Positions 6,944 through 13,069 of a stretch of 14,293 bases of DNA are shown one piece after another. Within the stretch, counting starts at the first letter, position 1. The number at the start of each line of letters is the position of its first letter. The translations under genes and the position numbers were made by a program. The DNA is from [Eubacterium] saphenum (GTDB lineage: Bacteria > Bacillota > Clostridia > Oscillospirales > Ruminococcaceae), in assembly GCA_004555855.1 (NCBI GenBank), contig SFJQ01000038.1, positions 1 to 14,293 of the forward strand, in the 5' to 3' direction. Under the pieces are notes generated by a model. That model had not been told where the DNA came from. It made no database searches and was given only the letters and a program-made list of their open reading frames with translations.

Positions 6944-7750
6944 TTATACAATCGCGGCAACCGAAATATCATCTCTGCTGCCACAGCGCGTCCGCATTTT
7001 CAGATGCTCCGCAAGTGCGCTTGTCGAGCCGCTTTCCACGGCAGAAAGCACGCGTTTCCCGAAGCTGTAAAAGTCGCTTTCGTTCAAAAACGAGTTAATC
7101 AGCCCGTCGCTTGAAAGCACCAGCCCCGAAAAATTCCCCTCGCGGTAAAACCAGCGAAAGCTCGAAATCGCGTCGCTGTCGCAAAGAGAGGTCGTGAGGT
7201 TGCCGACGAGCTTCGCGTCCTCGGGCACGGGGGAAATCATCTCGCCGTTATCCAGCGCACAAAAATTCCCGTCACCGATTTGCAGCCCGAAACAGCCCTT
7301 TTCCGTCAGACAGCCCACAATCAGCGTTGCCCCGTACATAACCTCGTTTGATATCCCGCCGTACTTGTCGAAAATCGCTTTTTCGCTCTCGTTCAGCGGA
7401 AGCAGCCCGATATGCGCGGCAATTTCGCTGTTCCAGCCGCAGATTATGTTCGCAGCAATTCTGCGGGCAGCGTTTTTCGCGTTCTCGAGAAAAATCCCGT
7501 CAAGCCCGCTGTTTCTCTCGCTGAAATCGCAGATTGAGCGAATAGCAACGCGCGTTGCCATTTCGCTGCCCGAAGCCGAGCGAAAGTGCTTTTCGCTGCC
7601 GTGACCGTCGGAAACAGCCGCGACCGCGAAATTATCGCCGATGAAAAACCGTGCGCTGTCCTGACACTCGCCGCCGGTTTCCTCGTGAGAAGCGCCGCGA
7701 ACCGACAGCGCGCAGCCCGTGAAAATCCTCTTTTTTTCGTTGTTCTCCAT
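6944..7750 (-). CDS. PP2C-family serine/threonine phosphatase
   Basis: About 268 residues from ATG 7750; an in-frame TTG one codon earlier is also possible. PP2C metal-binding motifs are visible: the N-terminal GxSHEETGGECQDS segment (about 19-32), VSDGHGS with the metal-binding Asp (46-52), LQIGDGNF (156-163), LSSDGLINS (212-220) and the C-terminal SRDDISVA (258-265). This fits the bacterial PP2C_2 type, a Mn/Mg-dependent Ser/Thr phosphatase, cytoplasmic with no membrane segment. It lies 15 bases after the VWA gene and 13 before sseB-like. The ribosome binding site is weak, suggesting coupling to the VWA gene. Its natural opponent, a Hanks-type kinase, is not in the window. The substrate is unknown; a phosphorylated partner of the VWA or SseB protein is a reasonable inference only. 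Confidence 0.88.
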   Translation of the reverse strand: MENNEKKRIFTGCALSVRGASHEETGGECQDSARFFIGDNFAVAAVSDGHGSEKHFRSASGSEMATRVAIRSICDFSERNSGLDGIFLENAKNAARRIAANIICGWNSEIAAHIGLLPLNESEKAIFDKYGGISNEVMYGATLIVGCLTEKGCFGLQIGDGNFCALDNGEMISPVPEDAKLVGNLTTSLCDSDAISSFRWFYREGNFSGLVLSSDGLINSFLNESDFYSFGKRVLSAVESGSTSALAEHLKMRTRCGSRDDISVAAIV

Positions 7751-7765
7751 CAAACCGACCGCTTT

Positions 7766-8503
7766 TTACCATCCCTCTTCGATGTCCGCGCTTATCTCGT
7801 CGCTCTCGGCGAATTCGCGGATTTGCTCGGCAGCGGACTCCTGCTTTGTGCGGAAATCCTCCTCGGTTTCGGCAAGCCGCATACTCTTGCTGCCGATTTG
7901 CGAAGAAGTAACGGCAACGAACTTAACAAGTTTTGCGAGAGCCTCGCCGTTATGCGCGGTGACAACGCTGTCGGGGTTGCCGGTAAAGCGCGAAAGAATA
8001 TCGAAATCCGCGTCCTCGCCGATAGCGACAGCAGCCTTAATTCCCGCAGCGTACCAACGGTTTTTCCGCAGCTCGTCAAGGCCTTTCTCGAAATTATCTG
8101 TCGGATAACCGTCCGACATAAGTATCATAACCGGCGCAAACGAAAGCGACGGCGAGTTCATAAAGCTGTTGCGGGAGAGCTTTGAGGAAAGCTCTGAGAA
8201 AGCGCTTCCAAGGTCGGTTACGTTCTCCGCGTCAAGCGGTTTCCACTCAAAATCCTCAACCGAAATCGGCTCGCTGTACATCCACTCGCTTCCGCCCGAG
8301 AACTTGAGAACGGCGATTTTGATGTCGGCGTCCGCGCCGCCAATCCCGCGAATTTCGGGGATAAGCTCCTCCATAACGGAGTTCACCGTGCCGATTTTCG
8401 AGCCGCCCATACTGCCCGAGCAGTCTATCAAAAAGAACAGAACCATTGATTTTTTAGCAATTTCTTCCGCGTCATCAAACGGATTTAAAGGTTTGTCGGA
8501 CAT
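7766..8503 (-). CDS. TerY-like von Willebrand factor A domain protein
   Basis: A 245-residue cytoplasmic protein with GAGGAGGG six bases before the ATG. One VWA domain covers about 18-200. The MIDAS is complete: DCSGSM (27-32) supplies DxSxS, Thr96 in NVTDLGSAF the second loop, and SDG (130-132) the third. The stretch KLVKFVAVTSSQIGS (191-205) is the kind of ending seen in TerY-like VWA proteins. The last 40 residues are acidic and probably helical. In bacteria such proteins commonly occur with a PP2C phosphatase and a Ser/Thr kinase (the TerY-P triad of tellurite-resistance-linked systems); here the phosphatase follows directly but the kinase is replaced by an SseB-like gene. A role as a metal-dependent protein-binding adaptor is inferred. 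Confidence 0.87.
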   Translation of the reverse strand: MSDKPLNPFDDAEEIAKKSMVLFFLIDCSGSMGGSKIGTVNSVMEELIPEIRGIGGADADIKIAVLKFSGGSEWMYSEPISVEDFEWKPLDAENVTDLGSAFSELSSKLSRNSFMNSPSLSFAPVMILMSDGYPTDNFEKGLDELRKNRWYAAGIKAAVAIGEDADFDILSRFTGNPDSVVTAHNGEALAKLVKFVAVTSSQIGSKSMRLAETEEDFRTKQESAAEQIREFAESDEISADIEEGW

Positions 8504-8534
8504 AAAAACCCTCCTCGTTTATAATATACATTAT

Positions 8535-8563
8535 ATTATACCACCTTTTCCGCCAAAAGTCAA
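8535..8563 (-). promoter_or_regulatory. Sigma-A promoter of the VWA-PP2C-SseB operon
   Basis: On the - strand TTGACT (complement of 8558-8563), 17 bases, TATAAT (complement of 8535-8540). Five of six and six of six matches. The transcription start is near 8528, leaving about 25 bases of leader with the GAGGAGGG site. Confidence 0.88.
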
Positions 8564-8582
8564 CACAAAAAACAGCCCCGTT

Positions 8583-8626
8583 CGGCGAAATCACGCGGAT
8601 TTTCTTGAAACGCGTTTTTTTCGCCG
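8583..8626. other. Two-tier imperfect hairpin upstream of the VWA promoter
   Basis: Outer arms CGGCGAAA (8583-8590) and TTTCGCCG (8619-8626) pair over 8 bp. Inside them ACGCG (8593-8597) pairs with CGCGT (8611-8615). The structure lies between the ATPase terminator and the -35 box at 8558. On the - strand a TGTTTTTTG tract follows at some distance, so it may be a back-up terminator. An operator or simply a structured spacer is also possible. The rest of the 8504-8729 interval holds the promoter, this hairpin and the terminator, and no further gene. Confidence 0.55.
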
Positions 8627-8691
8627 GCGCGCCTTCCGAAAAACCGTCGCTTTTCTCAATAATTTTAACGGCAGCCGAAGCCGATTTTCCG

Positions 8692-8723
8692 AAAAATTCT
8701 CCCGCTCACCAAAAGCAAGCGGG
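8692..8723 (-). terminator. Intrinsic terminator of the metal-efflux operon
   Basis: On the - strand CCCGCT (complement of 8718-8723) pairs with AGCGGG (complement of 8701-8706), followed by AGAATTTTT. It lies a few bases after the ATPase stop codon. Confidence 0.75.
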
Positions 8724-8729
8724 AAATTC

Positions 8730-10598
8730 CTATAGTCCGTTCGTTCTCATAGCCCTCATCGCGTTGATTATCGCGATAACCGAAACACCCACGTCCGCGA
8801 AAACCGCCGCCCACATATTTGCGATACCGACAGCCGTGAGCACAAGCACGGCAACCTTTACGGCGAGCGCGAACACGATGTTTTCCGTGACAATCCGGTG
8901 CGTTTTTCGGGCAATTTTCACGGCAAGCGGCACGCTCTCGATATTGTCGTTCATCAGCACGATATCCGCCGCCTCAATCGCCGCGTCCGAGCCGAGCGCG
9001 CCCATTGCAATTCCCACGTCCGCGCGGGCAAGCGACGGCGCGTCGTTCATTCCGTCGCCGACAAAGCAAAGCGCGGTTTTCGGCGGCTTTTTCGCGTAAA
9101 TTTCCTCGACCGCCGCAACCTTTCCGTCCGGCAAAAGCTCCGCTCTCACCTCGTCAATTCCGAGCGTTTTCGCGACAGCCTCGGCTGCGTTTTTCCTGTC
9201 GCCCGTGAGCATAATTTTCCTGTCCGCGCCAAGTTCCGTGAGTTTTCTGAGAGCCTGCGCGGCGTTCTCCTTCGGCTCATCGCGGACGATAATTCTTCCC
9301 GCGTATTTGCCGTCACAAGCGCAGAAAATCACCGTTCCAACGGTATCGTCAGCCTTTACCGAAACGCCGATTTTTTCCATAAAACGCGCGTTTCCGACGC
9401 AGATTTCCCTGCCCGAAACAACAGCTTTCACGCCGTATCCCGCGATTTCCTCTGCGCTTTCCGCGTCAATTTTCAGCTCGCGTTTTTCCGCGGCACGCAC
9501 GATAGATTTGGCAATCGGGTGATTTGAAATCCGCTCGGCAGCCGCGCACATTCCGAGCAATTCCTCCTCGGAAATCCCCTCGGGAACGATTGCCGCGACC
9601 TCGAAGCTGCCCTTCGTGAGCGTGCCCGTTTTATCGAAAACGAACGTCCGCGCCAGCGCCAGCTCCTCGAGATAGTTTGCGCCCTTAATCATTACACCGT
9701 GCCGAGAAGCGCCGCCGATTCCTCCGAAAAACGACAGCGGCACAGAAATCACCAGCGCGCAAGGACAGCTCACCACCAAGAACGTCAGCGCGCGGTAAAT
9801 CCACTCGCTCCAGTTCCCGTCAAACAGCGGCGGGATAACCCCCAGCAAAACTGCTCCGATAACCACAATCGGCGTGTAAACCCGCGCAAAACGCGTGATG
9901 AAATTCTCTGTTTTTGCCTTGTTTTCGGCGGAGTTTTCCACAAGTTCAAGAATTTTCGCCGCAGTCGAGTCGCAGAACTCGCTTGACGTTCTGATTTTGA
10001 GCAAGCCGCTTGTGTTCACGCTTCCGCTCAGGACCTCGTCGCCGACCGTAACGTCGCGAAGCGCGCTTTCACCCGTGAGAGCCGCGGTGTTCAGTCCGCT
10101 TGAACCGAACACGACAACCCCGTCCAGCGGCACTTTTTCGCCGGGTTTAATCACGATGATTTCTCCCACGGCAACCTCGTCCGGCCCGACCGCGAGAACC
10201 TCGCCGTTTCGCTCAACGTTCGCGTAATCGGGGCTTAAATCAACCATATCCGAGATGGATTTCCGTGATTTTCCGACCGCGATTGACTGAAACAGCTCGC
10301 CTATCTGATAGAAAACCAGAACTACCGTGCCCTCGGGATAATCTCCGATAATCATCGCGCCGATTGACGCTATCGCCATCAGAAAATTCTCGTCAAAAAC
10401 GCGTCCGTGAGCGATATTGCGGACAGCTTTCCACAAAACGTCCCAGCCTGCCGTGAGGTACGCCGCGAGGAAAACGCCGAGCCGCAGAAACCACAAAAAC
10501 GAGAACGTTTCCTCGGTTTTCGGGACGAAAAATCCTCCCGCCATAATCGCCGCCGCGACTATTATCCTCACAAGATTTTTCTTCTGCTTTTTGCTCAT
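8730..10598 (-). CDS. Heavy-metal translocating P1B-type ATPase (Zn/Cd/Pb exporter)
   Basis: About 622 residues, starting MSKKQKKNL. ATG 10598 lies one base after the stop of the HMA gene; an ATG at 10631 in the same frame would start inside that gene. Motifs from this start are the actuator-domain TGES (175-178), transmembrane CPC in SCPCALVISVP (278-280), the phosphorylation site DKTGTLT (322-328, Asp322), the SNHP of P1B pumps (358-361) and GDGMND (514-519). The last helices, NIVFALAVKVAVLV and MWAAVFADVGVSVIAIINAMR, carry the Lys and Asp typical of the ZntA/CadA (P1B-2) group, so Zn2+, Cd2+ or Pb2+ export from the cytoplasm is expected rather than copper. The usual N-terminal HMA domain is absent and is supplied as a separate gene directly upstream. 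The ArsR/SmtB regulator at the head of the operon agrees with this metal range. Confidence 0.93.
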   Translation of the reverse strand: MSKKQKKNLVRIIVAAAIMAGGFFVPKTEETFSFLWFLRLGVFLAAYLTAGWDVLWKAVRNIAHGRVFDENFLMAIASIGAMIIGDYPEGTVVLVFYQIGELFQSIAVGKSRKSISDMVDLSPDYANVERNGEVLAVGPDEVAVGEIIVIKPGEKVPLDGVVVFGSSGLNTAALTGESALRDVTVGDEVLSGSVNTSGLLKIRTSSEFCDSTAAKILELVENSAENKAKTENFITRFARVYTPIVVIGAVLLGVIPPLFDGNWSEWIYRALTFLVVSCPCALVISVPLSFFGGIGGASRHGVMIKGANYLEELALARTFVFDKTGTLTKGSFEVAAIVPEGISEEELLGMCAAAERISNHPIAKSIVRAAEKRELKIDAESAEEIAGYGVKAVVSGREICVGNARFMEKIGVSVKADDTVGTVIFCACDGKYAGRIIVRDEPKENAAQALRKLTELGADRKIMLTGDRKNAAEAVAKTLGIDEVRAELLPDGKVAAVEEIYAKKPPKTALCFVGDGMNDAPSLARADVGIAMGALGSDAAIEAADIVLMNDNIESVPLAVKIARKTHRIVTENIVFALAVKVAVLVLTAVGIANMWAAVFADVGVSVIAIINAMRAMRTNGL

Positions 10599-10599
10599 A

Positions 10600-10821
10600 T
10601 CACTTAACGACAACCTCACAGTCCGGCTCAACCTTTTTGCAAGCCTTAACCGCCAGCTTCACGATTTCATCGAAGCGCTCGTCGTCCGCTTCAATCGTCA
10701 TTTTCTGCGTCATAAAGCTGACTGTCGCGTTCTTCACGCCGTCGATTTTCTTTATCGCGTCTTCCATTTTTGCCGCGCAGTTCGCGCAGTCAAGGTCAAT
10801 CAGTTTGAACGTTTTTTTCAT
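10600..10821 (-). CDS. Free-standing heavy-metal-associated (HMA) domain protein
   Basis: A 73-residue protein, MKKTFKLIDLDCANCAAKME..., with an AAAGGA site before its ATG. It is one ferredoxin-like HMA (CopZ-type) fold. The metal-binding loop is LDCANCAAK, with Cys12 and Cys15, and is preceded by Asp11; Asp next to the Cys pair is commonly associated with Zn/Cd/Pb HMA domains, whereas copper chaperones usually have Thr or His there. It ends one base before the ATPase start, and the pump lacks its own HMA domain, so the two probably work as a chaperone or regulatory domain and its pump. Whether it delivers metal or only senses it is not shown. Confidence 0.92.
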   Translation of the reverse strand: MKKTFKLIDLDCANCAAKMEDAIKKIDGVKNATVSFMTQKMTIEADDERFDEIVKLAVKACKKVEPDCEVVVK

Positions 10822-10839
10822 AGCGTTTTTCCTTTCAAA

Positions 10840-11442
10840 TCAAACTTTTTCGATAACCGCATAGCAGCAGGGAAACAACCCGTCAATCACCTTTGTACGC
10901 AGCTTCCCGACGCCGCAGGATTTGAGCATTTTCCTGTATGTTTCGGGGGAGTAGCTTGCCGAAGCGTTATAGCCGAGCTTCGCGTAGATTTTCAGCATAA
11001 GCTCGCCGTGACCCTCCGTGACAAACGTTGGCAAAAGCAGCTTCCCGCCCTTTTTAACCACGCGGTAAAGCTCCCGAACAGCCGCCTGCGGGTTGTCAAT
11101 CAGATGAAGAACGTTTCCCGCGATAACAACATCGTATGTTTCGTCCGCTTCCTGCAAATCGAAGATGTTTCTCTCGGCGAAGGAAACGTTGTCCTTATGG
11201 CGCGCCACCGCCTTTTTCTTGGCGTTTTTGAGCATATTCTCGGAGATGTCCGTGCAAAGCACCGAGTCCGCTCTCACCGCCGCCGCAAACGACAGCTCGC
11301 CCGTTCCCGCAGCGCAGTCGAGAACCTTTGCTCCGTCCGGCACAAGCCGGCGTGTTATCGCGCACATTTCGCGGTAAACCTTGCCGTTTGTCAGCTCAAC
11401 GGTATCATATAATCCGGCAATTCTGTCCCAAAAAGTAGCCAT
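10840..11442 (-). CDS. Class I SAM-dependent methyltransferase in the metal operon
   Basis: A 200-residue UbiE/Methyltransf_11-like enzyme with AAGGAG before its ATG. It starts MATFWDRIAGLYDTVE, a usual opening of this group. SAM motif I is VLDCAAGTGELS (40-51), the acidic end of strand 2 is CTDIS (63-67), motif IV region is DVVIAGNVLHLI (104-115) and post-motif GGKLLLPTF (132-140). The substrate is unknown. It lacks the conserved Cys set expected of ArsM-type arsenite methyltransferases, although it ends with a Cys pair (PCCY, 191-194) that could touch a thiophilic metal. It lies between the repressor (12 bases) and the HMA gene (18 bases), so it should be induced with the pump. Whether it methylates a metal-stress product, a quinone or another small molecule cannot be said. 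Confidence 0.85.
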   Translation of the reverse strand: MATFWDRIAGLYDTVELTNGKVYREMCAITRRLVPDGAKVLDCAAGTGELSFAAAVRADSVLCTDISENMLKNAKKKAVARHKDNVSFAERNIFDLQEADETYDVVIAGNVLHLIDNPQAAVRELYRVVKKGGKLLLPTFVTEGHGELMLKIYAKLGYNASASYSPETYRKMLKSCGVGKLRTKVIDGLFPCCYAVIEKV

Positions 11443-11454
11443 AAAAATCTCCTT

Positions 11455-11811
11455 TCACTCGTTGATGTGTTCAAGACCCATTTTTAAAATCGTGATAACG
11501 TGGTCGTCGGCAAGCGAGTAGAAAACGGTTTTTCCCTCGCGCCGAAAGCTCACGAGCTTTGCGTTTTTGAGGATTTTGAGCTGGTGAGAAACCGCGGAGC
11601 TTGTCATTCCGACGGCAGCCCCGATATCGCACACACAAAGCTCCCCATACGAGAGCGCCGTTAAAATTTTGATGCGAGTTGAGTCGCCGAACACCTTGAA
11701 AAGCTCCGACAAATCAATCAGCGCGTCCTCGTCGGGCAAATTTTCGCGGATTTTGCCGATGCTCTCGGGGTGCGCGTGAAGCAGCTCGCAGTGCGGAATT
11801 TCGTTAACCAT
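11455..11811 (-). CDS. ArsR/SmtB-family metal-sensing repressor (CadC/ZiaR-like)
   Basis: A 118-residue winged-helix repressor at the head of the efflux operon. The recognition helix region is MTSSAVSHQLKILKNAKLV (69-87), and the wing is FRREGKTVFYSL (89-100). Two metal sites can be read. The alpha-3 type site is ELCVCD with Cys59 and Cys61, with Cys8 and His7, His12 and His14 in the N-terminal arm as possible further ligands, as in CadC. The alpha-5 site is Asp102, His104, His115 and Glu118, with the D-x-H ... H-x-x-E spacing of SmtB. Zinc, cadmium or lead binding should release the repressor from the operator at 11837-11852 and induce the operon, including its own gene. The start at 11811 follows an AAAGGGG-like site. 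Such regulators dimerise and act in the cytoplasm. Confidence 0.92.
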   Translation of the reverse strand: MVNEIPHCELLHAHPESIGKIRENLPDEDALIDLSELFKVFGDSTRIKILTALSYGELCVCDIGAAVGMTSSAVSHQLKILKNAKLVSFRREGKTVFYSLADDHVITILKMGLEHINE

Positions 11812-11836
11812 TTTCCCGCCCCTTTCATTTTATCAT

Positions 11837-11852
11837 TTGAATAACTGTTCAA
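11837..11852 (-). promoter_or_regulatory. ArsR/SmtB-type operator
   Basis: The 16-base inverted repeat reads TTGAACAGTTATTCAA on the - strand. Its core TGAACA-N2-TATTCA matches the known operator pattern of the SmtB/ZiaR/CzrA group (12-2-12 imperfect palindromes). It lies about 7-22 bases after the predicted transcription start, where a bound repressor would block initiation or elongation. A second perfect 12-base palindrome, GTATTATAATAC (11863-11874), covers the -10 box. Confidence 0.82.
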
Positions 11853-11864
11853 TTGTTTGATTGT

Positions 11865-11893
11865 ATTATAATACTATTTTTAAAATTTGTCAA
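11865..11893 (-). promoter_or_regulatory. Sigma-A promoter of the metal-efflux operon
   Basis: On the - strand a perfect TTGACA (complement of 11888-11893), 17 bases, and perfect TATAAT (complement of 11865-11870). The predicted start is near 11858. Confidence 0.9.
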
Positions 11894-12001
11894 GGGCATA
11901 TTCGGGCAATTTTTGAAAATATCTCCGATATTCGCGCGTTTTCTGTTAATTTCACAGGATATCTCGTTATTTTATAAAGCTTGTGAAAAATGAAATGAAT
12001 T

Positions 12002-12051
12002 GCGAGAAACAGAGAAAATCAGAGAGAAATCGAGAGAAATGCAAAGAAAAT
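12002..12051 (+). repeat. Purine-rich phased A-tract repeat upstream of rplM
   Basis: Five degenerate units of about 10 bases around AGAGAAA follow each other. A-runs are centred near 12008, 12016, 12028, 12038 and 12048, close to one per helical turn, which predicts intrinsic curvature. It lies 33 bases upstream of the rplM -35 box. The 11812-12174 interval otherwise holds the two promoters, the operator and the rplM leader, and no gene. Confidence 0.6.
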
Positions 12052-12083
12052 GTGATATATTTTGAATTTGCGGCAAAAAGTAC

Positions 12084-12112
12084 TTGACAAACGAAAAAAA
12101 ATCTAGTATAAT
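12084..12112 (+). promoter_or_regulatory. Sigma-A promoter of rplM-rpsI
   Basis: Perfect TTGACA (12084-12089), 17-base spacer with an eight-A run, and perfect TATAAT (12107-12112). The transcription start is near 12119, giving a leader of about 55 bases before rplM. Confidence 0.93.
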
Positions 12113-12120
12113 GACTTTTG

Positions 12121-12152
12121 TTGATTGTAAAAATGTGTAGAAAGCACATCAA
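12121..12152 (+). promoter_or_regulatory. Leader hairpin of rplM, possible L13 autoregulatory leader
   Basis: ATGTG (12133-12137) pairs with CACAT (12145-12149) around the loop TAGAAAG, and TTG (12121-12123) can pair with CAA (12150-12152) across an internal bulge. It fills most of the short 5' leader. Bacillota rplM leaders are known to carry an L13-binding autoregulatory structure; position and size agree, but I cannot match the consensus from memory. Confidence 0.45.
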
Positions 12153-12174
12153 ATTTTAACAGGAGGAAAAAACA

Positions 12175-12603
12175 ATGTCAACTTATATGCCTAACGCACA
12201 GACAGTTGAGCGCGCTTGGTACGTTCTGGACGCTGCTGAAAAGCCGCTCGGACGCGTTGCTGCAACAGCTGCTCACCTGCTCAGAGGAAAGCACAAGCCG
12301 ACTTTCGCGCCTCACTGCGACTGCGGCGACCACGTTATCATCATCAACTGCTCGAAGGCGGTTCTGACCGGCAAGAAGCTGGAGAAGAAGTTTTACAGAT
12401 GGCACACCGGCTGGATTGGACATCTGAAGGAAGTAAACTACGGCACCCTGATGAAGGAAAACCCCGAGAAGGCAATGACTCTCGCGGTAAACGGAATGCT
12501 TCCCAACACAACGCTCGGAAGAAAGGCTCTGACCAGACTGCGCTGCTATGCTGGTGCTGAGCACAAGAACGCGGCTCAGAAGCCGGTTGACTACAAGTTT
12601 TAA
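12175..12603 (+). CDS. rplM: 50S ribosomal protein L13
   Basis: 142 residues, the usual length for L13. Typical segments are WYVLDAAEKPLGRVAATAAHLLRGKHKPTF (about 15-44), VIIINCSKAVLTGKKLEKKFYRWHTGW (about 53-80), and near the end MLPNTTLGRKALTRLRCYAGAEHKNAAQKP. AGGAGG (12161-12166) lies eight bases before ATG 12175. L13 is an early assembly protein of the large subunit. It is the first gene of the conserved rplM-rpsI pair, which shares one promoter and starts rpsI 12 bases after the rplM stop. Codon use is cleaner and less GC-skewed than in the neighbours, as expected for a highly expressed gene. Confidence 0.98.
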   Translation: MSTYMPNAQTVERAWYVLDAAEKPLGRVAATAAHLLRGKHKPTFAPHCDCGDHVIIINCSKAVLTGKKLEKKFYRWHTGWIGHLKEVNYGTLMKENPEKAMTLAVNGMLPNTTLGRKALTRLRCYAGAEHKNAAQKPVDYKF

Positions 12604-12615
12604 GGAGGGCTTTTT

Positions 12616-13014
12616 ATGTACGAATCTAAACCTTACTACTACGGAACAGGCAGAAGAAAGCACTCCGTTGCACGCGTAAGAGTGTACCCCGGAAGCGGTT
12701 CCATCACCATTAACGGCAGAGATATAGACGATTATTTCGGACTTGACACGCTGAAGCTGATTGTACGTCAGCCTCTCGCGCTCACGGATACTCTCGAGAA
12801 GTTCGATATCGTATGCACCGTTGCAGGCGGCGGCGTAACCGGACAGGCAGGCGCAATCCGTCACGGTTTGTCGAGAGCGCTTCTTCAGTACTCCGACGAG
12901 CTTCGTCCCGTACTCAAGAAGGCGGGCTTCCTCACTCGTGACCCGAGAATGAAGGAAAGAAAGAAGTACGGCTTGAAGGCTGCAAGACGTGCTCCGCAGT
13001 TCTCGAAGAGATAA
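12616..13014 (+). CDS. rpsI: 30S ribosomal protein S9
   Basis: 132 residues, the usual length for S9. It begins YYYGTGRRKHSVARVRVYPGSG and contains the GGGVTGQAGAIRHGLSRAL block (about 74-92). It ends in the basic tail ARRAPQFSKR, whose last Lys-Arg reaches the P-site tRNA in known ribosomes; the end is intact, so any insertion downstream preserved the protein. AAGGAGGG lies seven bases before the ATG. It is followed by the hairpin 13020-13054 and then by the integrase region. The 3' end of rpsI is a known integration target of some integrative conjugative elements, which fits the neighbour. Confidence 0.98.
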   Translation: MYESKPYYYGTGRRKHSVARVRVYPGSGSITINGRDIDDYFGLDTLKLIVRQPLALTDTLEKFDIVCTVAGGGVTGQAGAIRHGLSRALLQYSDELRPVLKKAGFLTRDPRMKERKKYGLKAARRAPQFSKR

Positions 13015-13019
13015 TCAGA

Positions 13020-13054
13020 GCCGAAACAAACCGCTTTACAGTGCGGTTTGCGGC
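13020..13054 (+). terminator. rpsI downstream hairpin without a T-tract
   Basis: CAAACCGC (13027-13034) pairs perfectly with GCGGTTTG (13043-13050) around TTTACAGT. GCCG (13020-13023) and CGGC (13051-13054) extend the stem across an AAA bulge. Position and strength fit an rpsI terminator, but GACACAGTT follows instead of a T-run. Confidence 0.55.
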
Positions 13055-13069
13055 GACACAGTTATCAAC

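Noticed and set aside
8898..9527. 209-codon + strand frame within the ATPase gene
   Set aside because: Lies wholly inside the P1B ATPase and shows no independent start signal.
10417..11412. 331-codon + strand open frame across the HMA and methyltransferase genes
   Set aside because: It runs antisense through several well-supported genes and its product shows no recognisable motif.
10840..11442. Methyltransferase as an ArsM arsenite methyltransferase
   Set aside because: It lacks the spaced conserved Cys residues of ArsM and is shorter; only a general UbiE-like call is supported.
11863..11874. Palindromic -10 region as a divergent + strand promoter
   Set aside because: TATAAT is readable on both strands, but no -35 box stands 17 bases upstream on the + strand and the rplM promoter further on is far better.
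12002..12051. Purine-rich repeat as a CRISPR fragment
   Set aside because: Units are about 10 bases, degenerate and without spacers; simple phased A-tracts explain it.
11967..12152. 61-codon - strand open frame upstream of rplM
   Set aside because: AT-rich Phe/Ser composition, overlaps the rplM promoter and leader, and has no ribosome binding site.
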